This document shows positions 35,101 to 46,711 of a stretch of 64,000 nucleotides of DNA, in pieces. The position numbers and the translations under genes were made by a program. Origin of the DNA: Diplosphaera chodatii (taxonomy: Eukaryota > Chlorophyta > Trebouxiophyceae > Prasiolales > Stichococcaceae); assembly GCA_032358165.1 (NCBI GenBank), contig JAALGY010000015.1, positions 434,001 to 498,000 of the forward strand. Reading direction: 5' to 3'. The number at the start of each line of letters is the position of its first letter. Within the stretch, counting starts at the first letter, position 1. The notes under the pieces are model-generated. The model was not told where the DNA came from and searched no databases. It saw only the letters and a list, made by a program, of their open reading frames with translations.

Positions 35101-35489
35101 TTGGCAACCGGCTGCGCTCGCAGCCAGGCACCCCGCGCAGCAGGGTGAGGACCGTGCTGGCCCTGCTGCGCTGTGAGCCAGGTCCTGTGCAGTGAGCGCT
35201 GTACATTAGACGTTATGGGGTGCCTGGCTGCTGAGCTTTGTGTTTCACTGTGACGTGTGTGCAACAGGCGGCAGAGTGGGTTGAGTATGCCATCGCCACC
35301 GGGCCGGAGCCGTTCCTGTGGACGCGCGAGATTAGCATGCCCTGGTGGCAGCTCCAGTACCTGGACGTCGCTGGACTGGCTGCTGCCGCGCTGACAGTGG
35401 GCACGGTGGTCGTGCGGCGGTGCCTGGGCCGCTGGCTGCACCGGAAGGAGGGTCCGGTTGCGCAGGTCCAGCATGTGAAGACATCGTAA
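32115..35489 (+). CDS. UDP-glycosyltransferase, membrane-anchored animal-type UGT (copy 2)
   Basis: A close paralogue of the gene at 25674-29032 with the same exon plan and the same presumed ER-lumenal activity. The signal peptide is shorter (VLLLAALHSASA). Conserved blocks include STELSRRGHEVLLISPREL, IFSSSFPPTGMSLSP, MNLAQRTANALTLGALRA, AAFGSLLNVTPNALVAL, the signature WLPQQDLLGHPAVKLFLSHG with GIHSMYEALWHSKP, and the anchor GLAAAALTVGTVVVRRCL. Differences from copy 1 are mostly conservative: GNIRV for GNVRV, AGLVVDRTPLNKGS for AGIMVDRAPLNKGN, and YQQQAAVFGNRL for YQQRAGELAKRL. The last is the most changed block. No frameshift or in-exon stop was seen, and all splice borders that I checked are kept. 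Both copies therefore appear functional. Confidence 0.9.
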
Positions 35490-36394
35490 GCGACTGAGTT
35501 GCACCAAGACAAGTATCCAATCTTCATGCGCCCTCCGTCCTCCGACGGCGGTGATAGTATCCGAGTGCCTTCTGCTTGCTGTTGCGTCAGCTGTCATGAC
35601 TTTTGCTATCAGGCTGGTACCTTCGGTCGTCTTCAGGCACCGTCGAATAACTATGTTAGTGGGTTGTTGTATCAACATGATCTTGGGTGACTGTCACCAC
35701 TATGTTACTGACGGTCGGTGATGTACATGGGAATCGATGTTTGTATGCAACGCATACGTACATAGTTTGCGTGCGCAAAGCACCTAGCATGCGCTCGACC
35801 TGGGTTGTTTCTCCGCCAGGGCTTTCATGCTATCATGTACGTTTTCAGCATGTTCAAGATTTACAGCAGGGGTGCATTTACATATTGCTGCATAGTGTGC
35901 GGCTTGCACCTACATCAAACCTGGGATTGTGCCTGGCAAGCCACCTTTAGGAAATGAAACTTAGCTGCGCTGACTGCGGGGTACATTGTTCGTTCCAACA
36001 AAGAATTAGTAGATAGGTAGGTGGGTGAAACCACAGCTCCTCATGCATACCCTGCAGTGCCTCGCACGGCTGAACCGTCAAATGTCCTTTGCCATATCAC
36101 CAAGATACGGGTACAGCCCTGTCTACAATGTGCTGCTGTCGCCAGCCTAGCATACAGTTTGACAACCCGAGGGACGTCTCCACCCATGTTCACTGGCAAT
36201 GCTGGCGGCATTTGCAGCAGACGCGCTGGCAGCAGCTGCCGCCATCATCATGCTGGTCAGCAGCTCAGCAGTAAGAGTAGGCAGCCCCCAGAGGCGCTGC
36301 TCCAGTGACCGCCGATGCCATGGGCATTGCTCCAAAGGCGGAAGCAAATGCATCCTGCAAAGCGACGCACACTTAGCTCACCTGTACGCAAAGG
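35490..36394. other. 3' flank of UGT copy 2 with an extra segment of about 170 bp
   Basis: This matches the copy 1 flank closely up to 36340. From 36342 to about 36510 there is sequence absent from copy 1. It contains splice-like GTGAGC and TTTGCAG motifs on the minus strand. Confidence 0.5.
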
Positions 36395-37794
36395 CTATCT
36401 CTGCTGATGATCTGCAGTGGTGCATTGTGTATTTGCACAGCCGTGCGGTGCTTTAGGTGACATGCGACAATGCCCTGGTATGCCCTGCTGTCCTGTCCTG
36501 CAGGCTGCTGCACACAGCTCTGTATTCACCATCTGCTGCCAGTATGGGATGCGGGGGTCATCATCCGAGGCGGCGCTGTCGCCATCACGGAAGTTGGCAG
36601 ACCCGCCGGTCCACATGACCGTCACGAAGTTCAGGAGCCTGCAGTCGTCAGCCGTAAGACATGGGCTACAGAGGTCACGTCGACGTTCCCAAGGCGCAGC
36701 CGCATGCTCAGCATAAAGACGGCGACAGTTGGACGAGCGCACTTTTCCAGAGCTGATTTGCGGCCCGCTGCGGAGGGCATGCTCTTCTCGCTTGGCTGTG
36801 CACTGCATTTGACAATGCAGAGGTGATTGGCAATATATGAGCAAGGTCTCCGGGCAGGACGCTTGCTGCCGCAGGGTGGTATTGTGCATGCGCACCATGC
36901 AGCAGGTCGTGAGCACAGCGCGAGGCAGAGGCGGCGTGCCACAGACCTGGCTGGAGTAGGGTGCGCTGCAGGCGCCAAGGCAGCGCCAGGTGTTGCGTTC
37001 CCCTGGTCAACGGCGCCCTTCAGCAGGGCCACGTCCTGTGCGGTCCACTCCCAGGACTGCGATACCTAGCGTGTGCAGGTCAGTGTGCAGTCGTGAACCA
37101 TCTGCAAAGCGCATGATCACATGCACAACTGCAGGATGCCCCAACCCAAAGTATGACAGCTGCGCCTGTGCAAGAGGGAGTGCACCGTGGGTTCAAGCGC
37201 CTTTGGGTCTTTGGTGCGCAGGCTGACAGTCGCGGTGCAGCTGGCCTGCCGTGGCGGCGACGACATCGGCAGCGTGAAGGATGCTGATGACTTGGACGAG
37301 ATGCTCACAGCGGACAGCTGGGACTTAAGCGCTGAGACTCCCATGTGCGCGGCTGCCAACTGTACCTGTAGGCATGCGTGCACGCAAGAGTTTCCTTGAT
37401 ACGCGTTTGACACTTCGGCAGACATGTTGACAGGCACCCCCATGCAATGCACCAGGCTATGGCATGGCCATGCACAGCATCAGCGCTGCTCTCCTGCAAA
37501 ACTGTGTGCACTCGCTCCTATTGAAGCGCTCAGGTACATGTCGCAGTCCGTGTACACCACCTTGGTACACTTCCAACCTTGGACGGCGGTCACGGCTGGT
37601 GTTGGCTGTCGCCTGAGCCGATCACAGGCTAGGTGGCGCCGAGTGCTGTGGCGCCAACTGCAGCGGAGCCGGTAGCCTTCCGATCTGTTCTGTCCTGCAG
37701 ATGTAGACACATTCAAATCTTCACAGGTATCATGCGGGTTAAAATGCTGGGCAAGCAATGCTGCATACTGCCACAGCAACGCATTGTCAAGCAT
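36395..37794 (-). CDS. Candidate minus-strand coding unit B downstream of UGT copy 2
   Basis: The duplicate of candidate unit A. The same blocks are open: AAHMGVSALKSQLSAVSISS and ASCTATVSLRTKDPKALE (about 37150-37360), DVALLKGAVDQGNATPGAA (about 36930-37030), and LLNFVTVMWTGGSANFRDGD, SAASDDDPRIPYWQQMVNTE (about 36520-36640). An upstream block near 37690 reads DRTDRKATGSAAVGATA. Unlike copy A, the frame runs on after MVNTELC through the extra 170 bp. Differences between copies are scattered and do not create stops in these blocks, which favours translation of this strand. The family is unknown, and a pseudogene or non-coding conserved DNA cannot be excluded. Confidence 0.33.
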
Positions 37795-38464
37795 CAGCTC
37801 GCATGATGCATGCTTGCAGGCCTGTAGTGTAGCAAATCAATGTGTGCCCCTCACAAATGGTTTCGTGTTACATATACATTTCAATTGTGGCAGCTGTGCA
37901 GGAGGTCTGGCAAGCAGATGCTTTGCACCTGTGGCCAAGTTGGCAGCTGGCACCAGGCTGCACGTGTTCTACAAAAGTCGATACACGCCTGGTGGTTCAG
38001 CAACAGACCCGCAGACCGTGAAGGCTCGGGAAACGGTGTGGTTAATCAGGGAGGAAGTGGACTTTGACATGTCAGATCGCCTTGCGACTTCTGGTGACCG
38101 TACCAGATGATCGCATGAGCGGCCTCTCGAGAGCCAGGCACTCAGACGGCGGCACGCGTCGCACATTGCGCACTGCACGTGGAGCCCAGCATTGAAGGCA
38201 CATCACATGCTCGACTGTCCTCGCATCAGTGGGCAGCGCACGACCTCAGCTACATGAAATAAACCCGTACAAACCACTGGCGGTGTACCGCTGCCATTGT
38301 CTAGCGTGCATTACACCCCAGTCGTGCCTCGGCCACACCACCCTAGTCCAGCTCACGCCCTACCCTGCTGGCCCGAACCCCCCATCATCATCAGTGCAAG
38401 CTACTGGCCGTTTTTCACCCCTGGGGCTTCCACACTTCACTCCACTTTAATCACTCCGCCTCCT

Positions 38465-41400
38465 TCACCAGCGCGAGACGTCACGCCCAAACACCAGCGC
38501 GAGCGTCCAGTTGATCATGACATATAGTCGATTCTGCACCGTGCCTGCGGGGGCCACACAGGAAGCTGTTCAGTGCCTTTCGTAGAGGCAGCAGCAGCAG
38601 CACTTGCGCCCCCAATCATTTGCAGTCTTGTTGTCTTGTGCAGTCTACAGATTGCAGGCTGCAACCGCCATGAGAAAGCAGGCCAGCCTGAGGGGCATGA
38701 CAAACACCGTCACCAGGCGGCCTCACCAAGGCGGGTGAGGTACGCGGAGCGCCAGGCGATCCAGGACCAGAAGCCGGCCAGGGAGAACCACTCGCGGTTC
38801 GCCTCACCCAGCTCCAGGACTGCGCTGTGCCCGCCTGCGCATCATGGAGCAGAGTACTGACGGTATCTGCCGCCAGCATGCAACCGCCACAATCCCGACA
38901 GTACTTCACATCACTGACTGAGGGAGGATCATTGCCACAGCTGCATACCTGCTGGAGATGTGCCCCTCGTCACTAGACAGCGTCTGAAACAACTGCAGCC
39001 GGCCATGCAGGATACAGAGTGAGACCACGCACCCACGGAGGCCATGGCGCCCAGCTGCCGGTACTTGAAGGGCTCGTGCTGCACGCCGCCCTCCTGGTCC
39101 CGGGCGCGCGCCTCCGCGTTGAGGTACCGCGCCAGGTACCGCCCCTGCTGCTCCGCCACCTGCCATGACAGCGTTGCCTCGGGTCAGCCACCCAGCTTGT
39201 GCGCCATGTGCTGGGAACGGAAGATGTAGCACGACCCGTCCAAACCTGCAGCGTCTGAGCTCTTCCGATGCTATGAAATTATGGGCCCGCAGTAGGTGAC
39301 ATCTTCCGCAGTTTTGCTCACCGCCTGCTCACATGACCTCAAACATGGCAAGGACGGTAAGGATGGTAACAAGGGCATTGGACGCACCTGGGCCAGCGCG
39401 GGCAGGGCCAGGTCCATGCGCGCACAGCAGTCGCCCAGGGCGAACACGGTGTCGATGGGCGCCAGGTGCTCCAGGGCCTCCGGGTCCTCCCCGTGCTCCG
39501 CCTGGTCCACCGCCACCTGGCGTCATGCAGCGCCACATGATGAGCAGGATCTCTGCAGCTGCCATCCTTCATGTTCCTGCCGAGTGGGCCGGGCACGACT
39601 GCTCTGTTGCGCTGCGAAGTGTCATTGCAGGGTGGTGCCTGGTGTACGATGTTCAGCTCGCCTGCTCACAGTCCTCTGACTGCTTCACCTGTGAGCAAAG
39701 GAAGGCGTCTCCACATCCGTCATGCAACCAGAGCAATGCGTGTGTCTGCAAGACTGCGCAAGGCAGCTGCAGCTGCCCGCACTGTTCCTGCCGCTGCAAA
39801 TCCCTGCTGCCACAGACGCACTGCGGCACCACGCATCAGGCGGCGCTCACGTCGCTGATGCAGGCGGGCCCGGGGGCTGGGTCCTTTTCTGGATGGTGCT
39901 CCCCGTCGGCGCGCGCCGCCACCGAGGGGTGCACCAGCACCCGCTGGTACTCGTCCACTGCCAGCCGCCCTGCACGGCGCACACCACGTCAGAAAGAAGA
40001 CCCACCCTGTAACACCTTGGCAGCAGCGGGACAGCAATGCGCTCTGCCGGCGGCGCACCCTTGGGTGTCCTGGCGAATGGCAGCGAGGTGGTGAACTCAG
40101 TGGGGCCGACGCCCGTGGACCACACGCACAGGCCGAAGGGGATCTCGTCCCCGCTCTGCAGCCAGAGCTGTCACTTAAGTTGACAAGCAGCACGAGCCAT
40201 GCTGACGATGGTGACTGCAGCCTTGACTTTATGGTTGGTGCATGCATGGCAAGGCAAGGCGCGCAGTGAGGTTCACAACTGTTGCGGGCACCTGCAGCAA
40301 GACATGGTCCTCGAATGCTTCCTTCACCATGCCCCGCCGCAGCGTGACGCCCGACTTGATGAGCTTGTTGGCCGCATACTGCCGCAGCCGCCGGTCGAAC
40401 ATGCCCAGCAGCTGGCTTGCCTCGATGACCACCACCCTGTTGAGGCAGCAAGCAAACGAGCAAGCACCTAAAGCTGGTGCAAAAACAGCCAATTGGAAGG
40501 GTCTCAGGCTGTGCTGTACAGTGCTGTCCTCAGTGATGTGTTGCCACAGCACAGCCACATTACATTGGCAGCTGTCATGCTGTACGGGTACCTGCAGTCG
40601 CGTGCACGCTCGGTGTCGATCTTAGCAAGGTCGCTGTTGATGAAGTGCATGAGCTCGCCAGCAAACTCCGTCCCAGTGGGCCCGCCGCCGACTACAACCG
40701 TTGTCAGAAGCCGCAGCCGCTCCGCACGAGATCGCCCTTCAGAGCGACAAGGGTGATGTGACAGCGGTGCAGGCTGATCTGTGGGAGGTGGTTGACCTTG
40801 CTACACTACGAGCCGCAGACAGCTATGCTGCATCCAGCAGCTGGGGGTACCTGGCACGTTTGCAAGCGTCCAGTTCTTTAGCAGCTCGTTGCGGATGTTT
40901 TCCGCGTCCTTTACGTCCCGCAGGAAGTGCGCATACTTCTCCACGCCTGGGATGCCAAAGGTGCTGCCCTGTATGCATCAGGTACCATGACGATCCTGAG
41001 TGACGACTCAGTGATTCCGAAGCCCTGAACATGGTGTGCCACAGGCATCCCGTTGAGACAACTTGTGATCGAGACCGTCACAGGGTATGTTGAGCAGCCA
41101 GGCAGGCAGCGGCATAGTTGACCTGGCTGCCGGTGGCGATGACCAGTTTGTCGTACTTCACAGAGAAGTCGATCCCGTCCTCAGAGCGGCACTCGACCTG
41201 CGGGGTTCACTTGGGAGCCTTCGTTTCTATGCAGCTCGTGGGCCAACAACATCATCATGGCAGGTCACACGAATATGCTCTACTGTGCCAGAGATGCTAT
41301 GCCTACCATCTTCTTGACAGGGCTCACAGCTGTGGCCTGTGCAACGATCAGTGTGTTCCCCGGCTGCTGCAGCGCAGGCTGCAGCATGCCAGACAAGATT

Positions 41401-42128
41401 ACGTCAGAAAACATGGCACATTGGAGACGATGATGGTCGTGCAAACGATCAAAAGTAGCTGTTGACAACTCACTACGTACCTGCAGCCTGATGATGGGCT
41501 GCGCCACAGCCCGGGGCTCCAGGGTGCCGACACATGCATTGGCCAGGAGCGGTGTGAACACCTGTAGCGAGGCAGCCGACGGTCATGCTAGGCACCTGCT
41601 GAAACCCCCAGCTGTGACTTGTGCATTTGAAAGGTACCTCCCCTGCTTTCACTTGGATGCTTACCATGTGATTTCGGGGCGAAATCACCTACGGGCAGGA
41701 GCAATTGTTACACCACCAGACCATCACAAGTTCCTTCGCTCTTTACCATTTGGGGAACTACACACAATTTCGATTACGCAGAGCACCACACGCACCGTGA
41801 GATCAAAGTGCTTTGGGTCGATGTCGGTCACTACTCGCGCTGCCGCCCACCCTGTGCCAAGGACCACCAGCCGCTGCCGGTCGGTGAACAGTGGCAGCTC
41901 GTCCACAGTGCTGCCAAAGCTCCTGAGGCACACTAGCGCCTGCTGCTGCTGGTGCCATGGGTGCAGCGCTGTGCCGACACTGCTGCATGGTGCAGCGCAC
42001 CCACCCAGTTGGCATGGTGTCTGCTGTAGCGATCGGAGCTGGCCGGCTATTTTGGAGCCTGCAAATGTACTCAGGCTACCTACTTGCCCCAGCAGCTTCT
42101 GCATGTGGCGCAGATCTGCTTCCGACAC
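38465..42128 (-). CDS. Type II NAD(P)H dehydrogenase (NDH-2; NDA/NDC family)
   Basis: A single-subunit flavoprotein that passes electrons from NAD(P)H to quinone without pumping protons, in mitochondria or plastids. The first exon (from ATG 42128) has an N-terminal stretch that could be a targeting peptide, then [20 protein letters not shown], the FAD-binding fold. A 24-nt microexon (41665-41688) encodes VISPRNHM, followed by [20 protein letters not shown]. Next come [34 protein letters not shown] and the NAD(P)H-binding site [20 protein letters not shown]. Then come [49 protein letters not shown] and [14 protein letters not shown]. After [16 protein letters not shown] the last exon (38465-38544) gives [20 protein letters not shown], the family C-terminus. 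No EF-hand insert is visible. The gene looks complete and the targeting is unresolved. Confidence 0.92.
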
Positions 42129-42653
42129 GGTTCCGGACCTATTGGGATCGCGTCAATGCAGATACTTGCTAGGTGTCAGGGCGTCGCCATGCTATCTGAC
42201 CGCAACAGAAGCTTCGATGCTGTGCTCTATATATCACTTGACGCGCAAAATGGCGTCCAAGCTGCGATGCGCAAGCTGCACCACCGATCTGCAGACCTAA
42301 AGGCGCTTTATGTAACTGTAATGACTGATGATGCGTCATTTCTCAGTCGTCACACAGGTCTACAGCTGCAAACAACAGGCCATGCCGAGCAGCCAACTCC
42401 CTCGTCACTTGTACACAGCCACCACGGAACAGCAGTGACATCACCTGGTCACGTCTGCTGCGCGGGGTTTGCTGCGGTTCCTTGAAGATCTACCAAGTCG
42501 GTAGACAGCCAGATCGTTGCTTCCCGTTGTGACACCGGCAGGCCATTCGGCATCTCAAAGCCACCCTGCCGGGCAGCACATCTGTTTTTGGCACACCACT
42601 AATGAGCTTGTAGGTTGCGATTGTATTCAAATGCTGTAGTGTGGTTAGCTTGG
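42129..42653. promoter_or_regulatory. Divergent intergenic region
   Basis: About 525 bp lies between the start codons of the minus-strand NDH-2 gene and the plus-strand GT-B-like gene, so both promoters are expected here. I see no distinct motif apart from TATATAT near 42227. Confidence 0.4.
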
Positions 42654-45600
42654 ATGAAGCGCTTGGCAGCGGCAGCATGCATCATCATGCTGCTGCTGAT
42701 GGCAGCGGCGCGAGGTGGGCTATCGCAGGACACACTCGGTGATGAGCTGGAAGAGGAGGAGGAGGACGTGTTGCAGCCGAAGGCCCCTTCCGAAACGGCA
42801 CCGGACATAGACTTGGAGGACGCGGCAGCTGACAGCGATGCTGCAGTCCCCCAGCCCAAGCTGCCGAGCAAATCAGCGCCGCAGAAGAATCCAGACGACC
42901 CTGTGGACGCAGACTACGATCTCATAACGAAGATGCGCCAGGTGAAGGGTCACCCTGTGCTGATGAGGACCATTGATCAGGATGACTGTGGGCGCACTTG
43001 GCAAGGCGCCCTGCATTGTGAGCGCGAGACAGCATACGACGCTTGCACCGCGATGTGTATCAACAGAAGGAGGAGGCCGCAGAGCGGGGCGAGTCAGGTG
43101 CAGATGCTGCAGACGAGGAGGATCAGCTTCTGTCGTCCGGCACAGCTGCCGTTGATGACGCCGGGCCAGCTTCAGGCGATGCATCGGGCGCCGCCTTAGG
43201 CGCAGGTGCGGAACCAGCACGCTCGTCACCTGCATCAGGCAGCGCAGACACGGCCGACGGTCCACAGCGTTCCCCCGCTGGCTCTGCTGCCGGTGGGCCT
43301 GATGTCAGCGGCGGAGGCAGCAGGACAGCAGGCAGCACAGCCGGCAGCGGCCCAGCCACCAGCAGCAGCGGCAAGGCCAGCAGCGGCAGCGGTGCCACGG
43401 CCAAGCCAAGCAGCAAGGCAGCGGCGGCAGCGGAAGGCGGCACGCCGGCACCCGTGCAGAAGTTCAAGATCTACAACGAGCAGTGGCTGGAGCAGGCGGA
43501 GGGCATCGCAGAGGACTTTGTGAACACGCCCGCGATGAAGCGCTTGAAGACCGGCACATTTGGTGCGCTGCCATACATTCAGAATGCTTCATGCCGTCGG
43601 GTCCTGCACTCCTACTTCTCTGAGGATGCCTCACATGAGTACATTCCCTTCAGCCATGGCCTGGTGTCCTGCTGCACTGTCATTTGCTGGCGGCACACAC
43701 CTCACACATGGTGCAAGCCATCGTCCGTGAGTGCAGGCGCGGTGGATTTGAAGGCGCTGGGCATCGATGGCGCGGGGTCCATTGCAACTGGCGTGCATGC
43801 GGTGCTAAGCCGCTGCTTGCACACGCTGAACCTGTTTAAGGTGAGCGCCTGGTGATGGATAACCGTATCTGGTGGACGCCCAAGGTGTAGTGAACGGCTT
43901 AGGTGTGGCGGAGCTTGCCTGTGCATGGTTTGAATGTACCTGTGCTCGTGTGCAGGCGATCAACATGTTCCATGACGGCGTGCTGCCCAAGCGTGAAGTG
44001 TTGCCGGAGTGCGCGCACCGCAAGTTTCGGCTGCTGTTTGTGCTGGAGAAGGGTTCGGATTACTGGAAGCACCGCGAGGTGAGCATTGGTCTAAGAAAGC
44101 GGGGCATCATACTGCCAAAACATCCAGCACAGCTTGTACGGTGTGCACGCTATGACTGATCGAAACTTACAGGGATCGAGTGTGGCTTAGAAGCGCACAT
44201 CTGGCTGCAGGTGATGAGCGAGCTTGCGTCAGTCAACATCCGGTTGTTCCCCTTTGCGGCTGCGCTGGCAAAGCGCGGGCACACCACCTTCGTGGCTGAC
44301 CCCGACCACCTTCACCAGGTGCTCTGCCCTTTGACCGTTGCGAGTGGGTCAAAGACCCCATTAGCAGCTTTCAACCCGCTTGTGGAGGTTTCCAAAATGT
44401 CACACACGCAGCAGGTGGCAGACAATCACCAGGGGCGTCAGCTACAGCCCATGTCATATGCACCCTGCACATAAGGCAAGCTGGTTTTGGGGTTGCAAAC
44501 CCAAGTGTCTGAGCTGCAAGTGGATCACCACAGGTGGACATGGACAAGCTGGACGCGATCATCTTTGTCAAGGTGCTGGAGCAGGGCTTTCAGATCCTGC
44601 AGAACTCCAGCGTGCCTCTGATTTGGGACCATGTTGACGAGTGGGACGGTGAGCGCTCTGCCTTTGTGGATCGTGTTGTCCAGAAGGTCTGAGGGGGCAG
44701 GCTGCACACCCTATACTCTTGTCGCGCATCCGTGTGCAGCGTTAGTGCTTCCAGTCAGTGCTAAACGTGACACACCAGTCACACCTTATATGATCCAGCT
44801 TTACTAGCTTCGACCATGCTTCGGCTACGGCTTGCTGCAGGCTTCCCCTTTTGGAACATCGAGATGTGGGACAAGAAGGAGGTGTTTGCGGGGGTGCTCA
44901 CGGCGGGGCGCGTCGCCAAGGTGGCCTTCGACAAGGCCGGCGTCCCCGCGCAAGTGCTGTACCACAACCACGCCAACTTCGTGAGTTGTTTTGCCGTATC
45001 CCACGCTGGATTCACGACGTGCATGTGTGTCAGATTGTCGTGCATCAATGCTGGACAGCCTAGGCTGGCAGCAACATTTCCTGCCTTTGTCTTGAAGCCT
45101 ACTGCAAGCGCCTAGCGCTGCGGTCGCAAAGCGTCCAGCCCACTCCCTGCAAGCCTCTGTATGTCCATCTGCTGGTCATTGCCTACAGTTGTCCCGCAGA
45201 AGCATTTACACGCATGGCCCCGCCGCAGGCCAACCTGCACCGGGCGGACCGCACCCCGCCGGTGAAGGTGCTGGCGCTGCAGGGGGACTACCACTCCCAC
45301 GACTCCGACATCTTCCCCATGCTGGAGGAGTACTGCAAGGTGCGACAACACCAACAGTCAGATGTAGCGTCTGCCAAGACGCCATGCGTTGCTGACTCAC
45401 CTGACAGCTCTGGCTGGATCCAATGCAAACAGTGTAAGGGCGCTGCTACATCGTGTCCTGACCGGCACATCCCCAGCGGTGCAAGGTCTGTTGGTACCTG
45501 TGACGCAGAAGAACAAGCTGACGTTCCGGTCGGGGCACTACACGGGGAAGGGGTGGGAGGTGCAGGAGTACGCGCAGCTGCTGAAGCAGGGTGTCCCCAA

Positions 45601-46711
45601 CTACGGCGGCCAAATTGGGTGGTACATGGTGCGGACTTCGCAGCTCGGGCACACTGACTTCTGATGTTGCAGCTGTCTGCTTGTGGTATCACGTCGAGTG
45701 TAGCTGCCAGGATGCCACATGATTTGTCTGCCGACCGATGAGCAGATCCATCAAATTCGAGCAACGGCTTTGTACCCAGGCCTGTGCAGTCAGTGCCGTT
45801 GGTCTTGCATCATTCGTGCAGCCACAATCTCACATGCCGCCCTCCGCTCTCCGCTGTTCTGCAGGGCTTCAAGAGTGTGGATGTCGCCGTGCTTTGGCCA
45901 AAGGGCTATACGCAGTTCCACGGTGCGCAGCCCGCTCTCTTTGCTGCACTGACTGTCGTCTGTCAGCATGCGTCATGATTGTGGATCTCATACCAAAGAT
46001 GTACCTGCCATGCCGCGCTTACCCAGTACCATATTGAATTTGATGCCTCTGCAGTCTGCTACAAGCCGACCAGCCGGCTGGCATATTTCGCCAGCCTCGG
46101 CATTCCACTGGTGACATACCCCTTCGCCTCCTACATCGACATCCTCGTCGAGTTTGGGTACCCGCTGGTCGCCGAGACACTAGATGAGGTGCACTTGAGA
46201 GGGAGCACACGGCAAAGGGCCCACTACGCGCTTCTGTCAAGCTGACTTGCTGGCTCGGAGACATCGCGCAGGCTATCTGATGACCTGACGACGCCTGCAG
46301 GCAGCTGTCATGCTCGACCAGCTGGTGGCAAGCCCGCAGCTGCGGCAGGAGGCATCGGAGAAACTGCTGGAGATTGCCAAGTTCCTGTCAGTCGACGAGC
46401 TTGCAGAGCAGTACGAGCAGGCGCTGTGCCAGTTCCTCAGCCCCGAGGTAGGAACCTGACTGATTCTGGTGATGCAACAGGTTGTTAGTACAGCTCGGCC
46501 TCAGCTACATTTCACGTCTCCAAATCATGTTGTTTGTGACAAGGTAAGTGTGGCAGATCCAAAGCGTGCATTCAACAAATGTGATAGGTGTGCTGCTTGG
46601 CTTGCTGCGGGTGCTACACCTTGAAGTCCTTTTGCATTACAGGCCCTCGAGCTACGTAAGGGCATCACAGACGGCGATGCCTCAGAGCAGCAGCTAAACC
46701 GTGTCACATGA
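42654..46711 (+). CDS. Secretory-pathway GT-B-fold glycosyltransferase-like protein
   Basis: The protein starts at ATG 42654 with a hydrophobic signal or anchor segment (LAAAACIIMLLLMAAARGG). A Glu/Asp-rich stretch (LEEEEEDVL) and a long Ser/Gly/Ala/Pro stem (about 43080-43440) follow, as in Golgi type II proteins. Folded exons follow: FKIYNEQWLEQAEGIAEDFV, KFRLLFVLEKGSDYWKHRE, VNIRLFPFAAALAKRGHTTF, LDAIIFVKVLEQGFQIL, EMWDKKEVFAGVLTAGRVAK, VLALQGDYHSHDSDIFPMLE and VDVAVLWPKGYTQFHGAQ. Then comes YKPTSRLAYFASLGIPLVTY, the pattern of the nucleotide-sugar half of GT-B enzymes. The end is helical (LDQLVASPQLRQEASEKLLE, KFLSVDELAEQYEQAL) and stops at 46709-46711. I infer a glycosyltransferase-like role from this pattern. 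No precise family was recognised and the substrate is unknown. Confidence 0.66.

Larger units (their letters stand above)
31833..38345. repeat. Tandem duplication unit 2
   Basis: This is the second direct copy of the block starting at about 25408. It is about 200 bp longer, mainly because of roughly 170 bp at 36342-36510 that is missing from unit 1. Similarity ends near 38345, about 120 bp before the stop codon of the convergent NAD(P)H dehydrogenase gene. About 105 bp between the units is unrelated to either. Confidence 0.92.

Noticed and set aside
25408..38345. Interpretation of the 6.4-kb repeats as a transposon or retroelement
   Set aside because: The repeated unit contains an intron-bearing cellular gene. 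I found no terminal inverted repeats, target-site duplications, integrase or reverse transcriptase.
38515..38703. NDH-2 C-terminus ending at 38645 or 38515 through nearer splice acceptors
   Set aside because: The acceptor at 38544 gives a last exon ending FGRDVSRW, the known NDH-2 C-terminus, in the correct phase. The other choices give unrelated tails.
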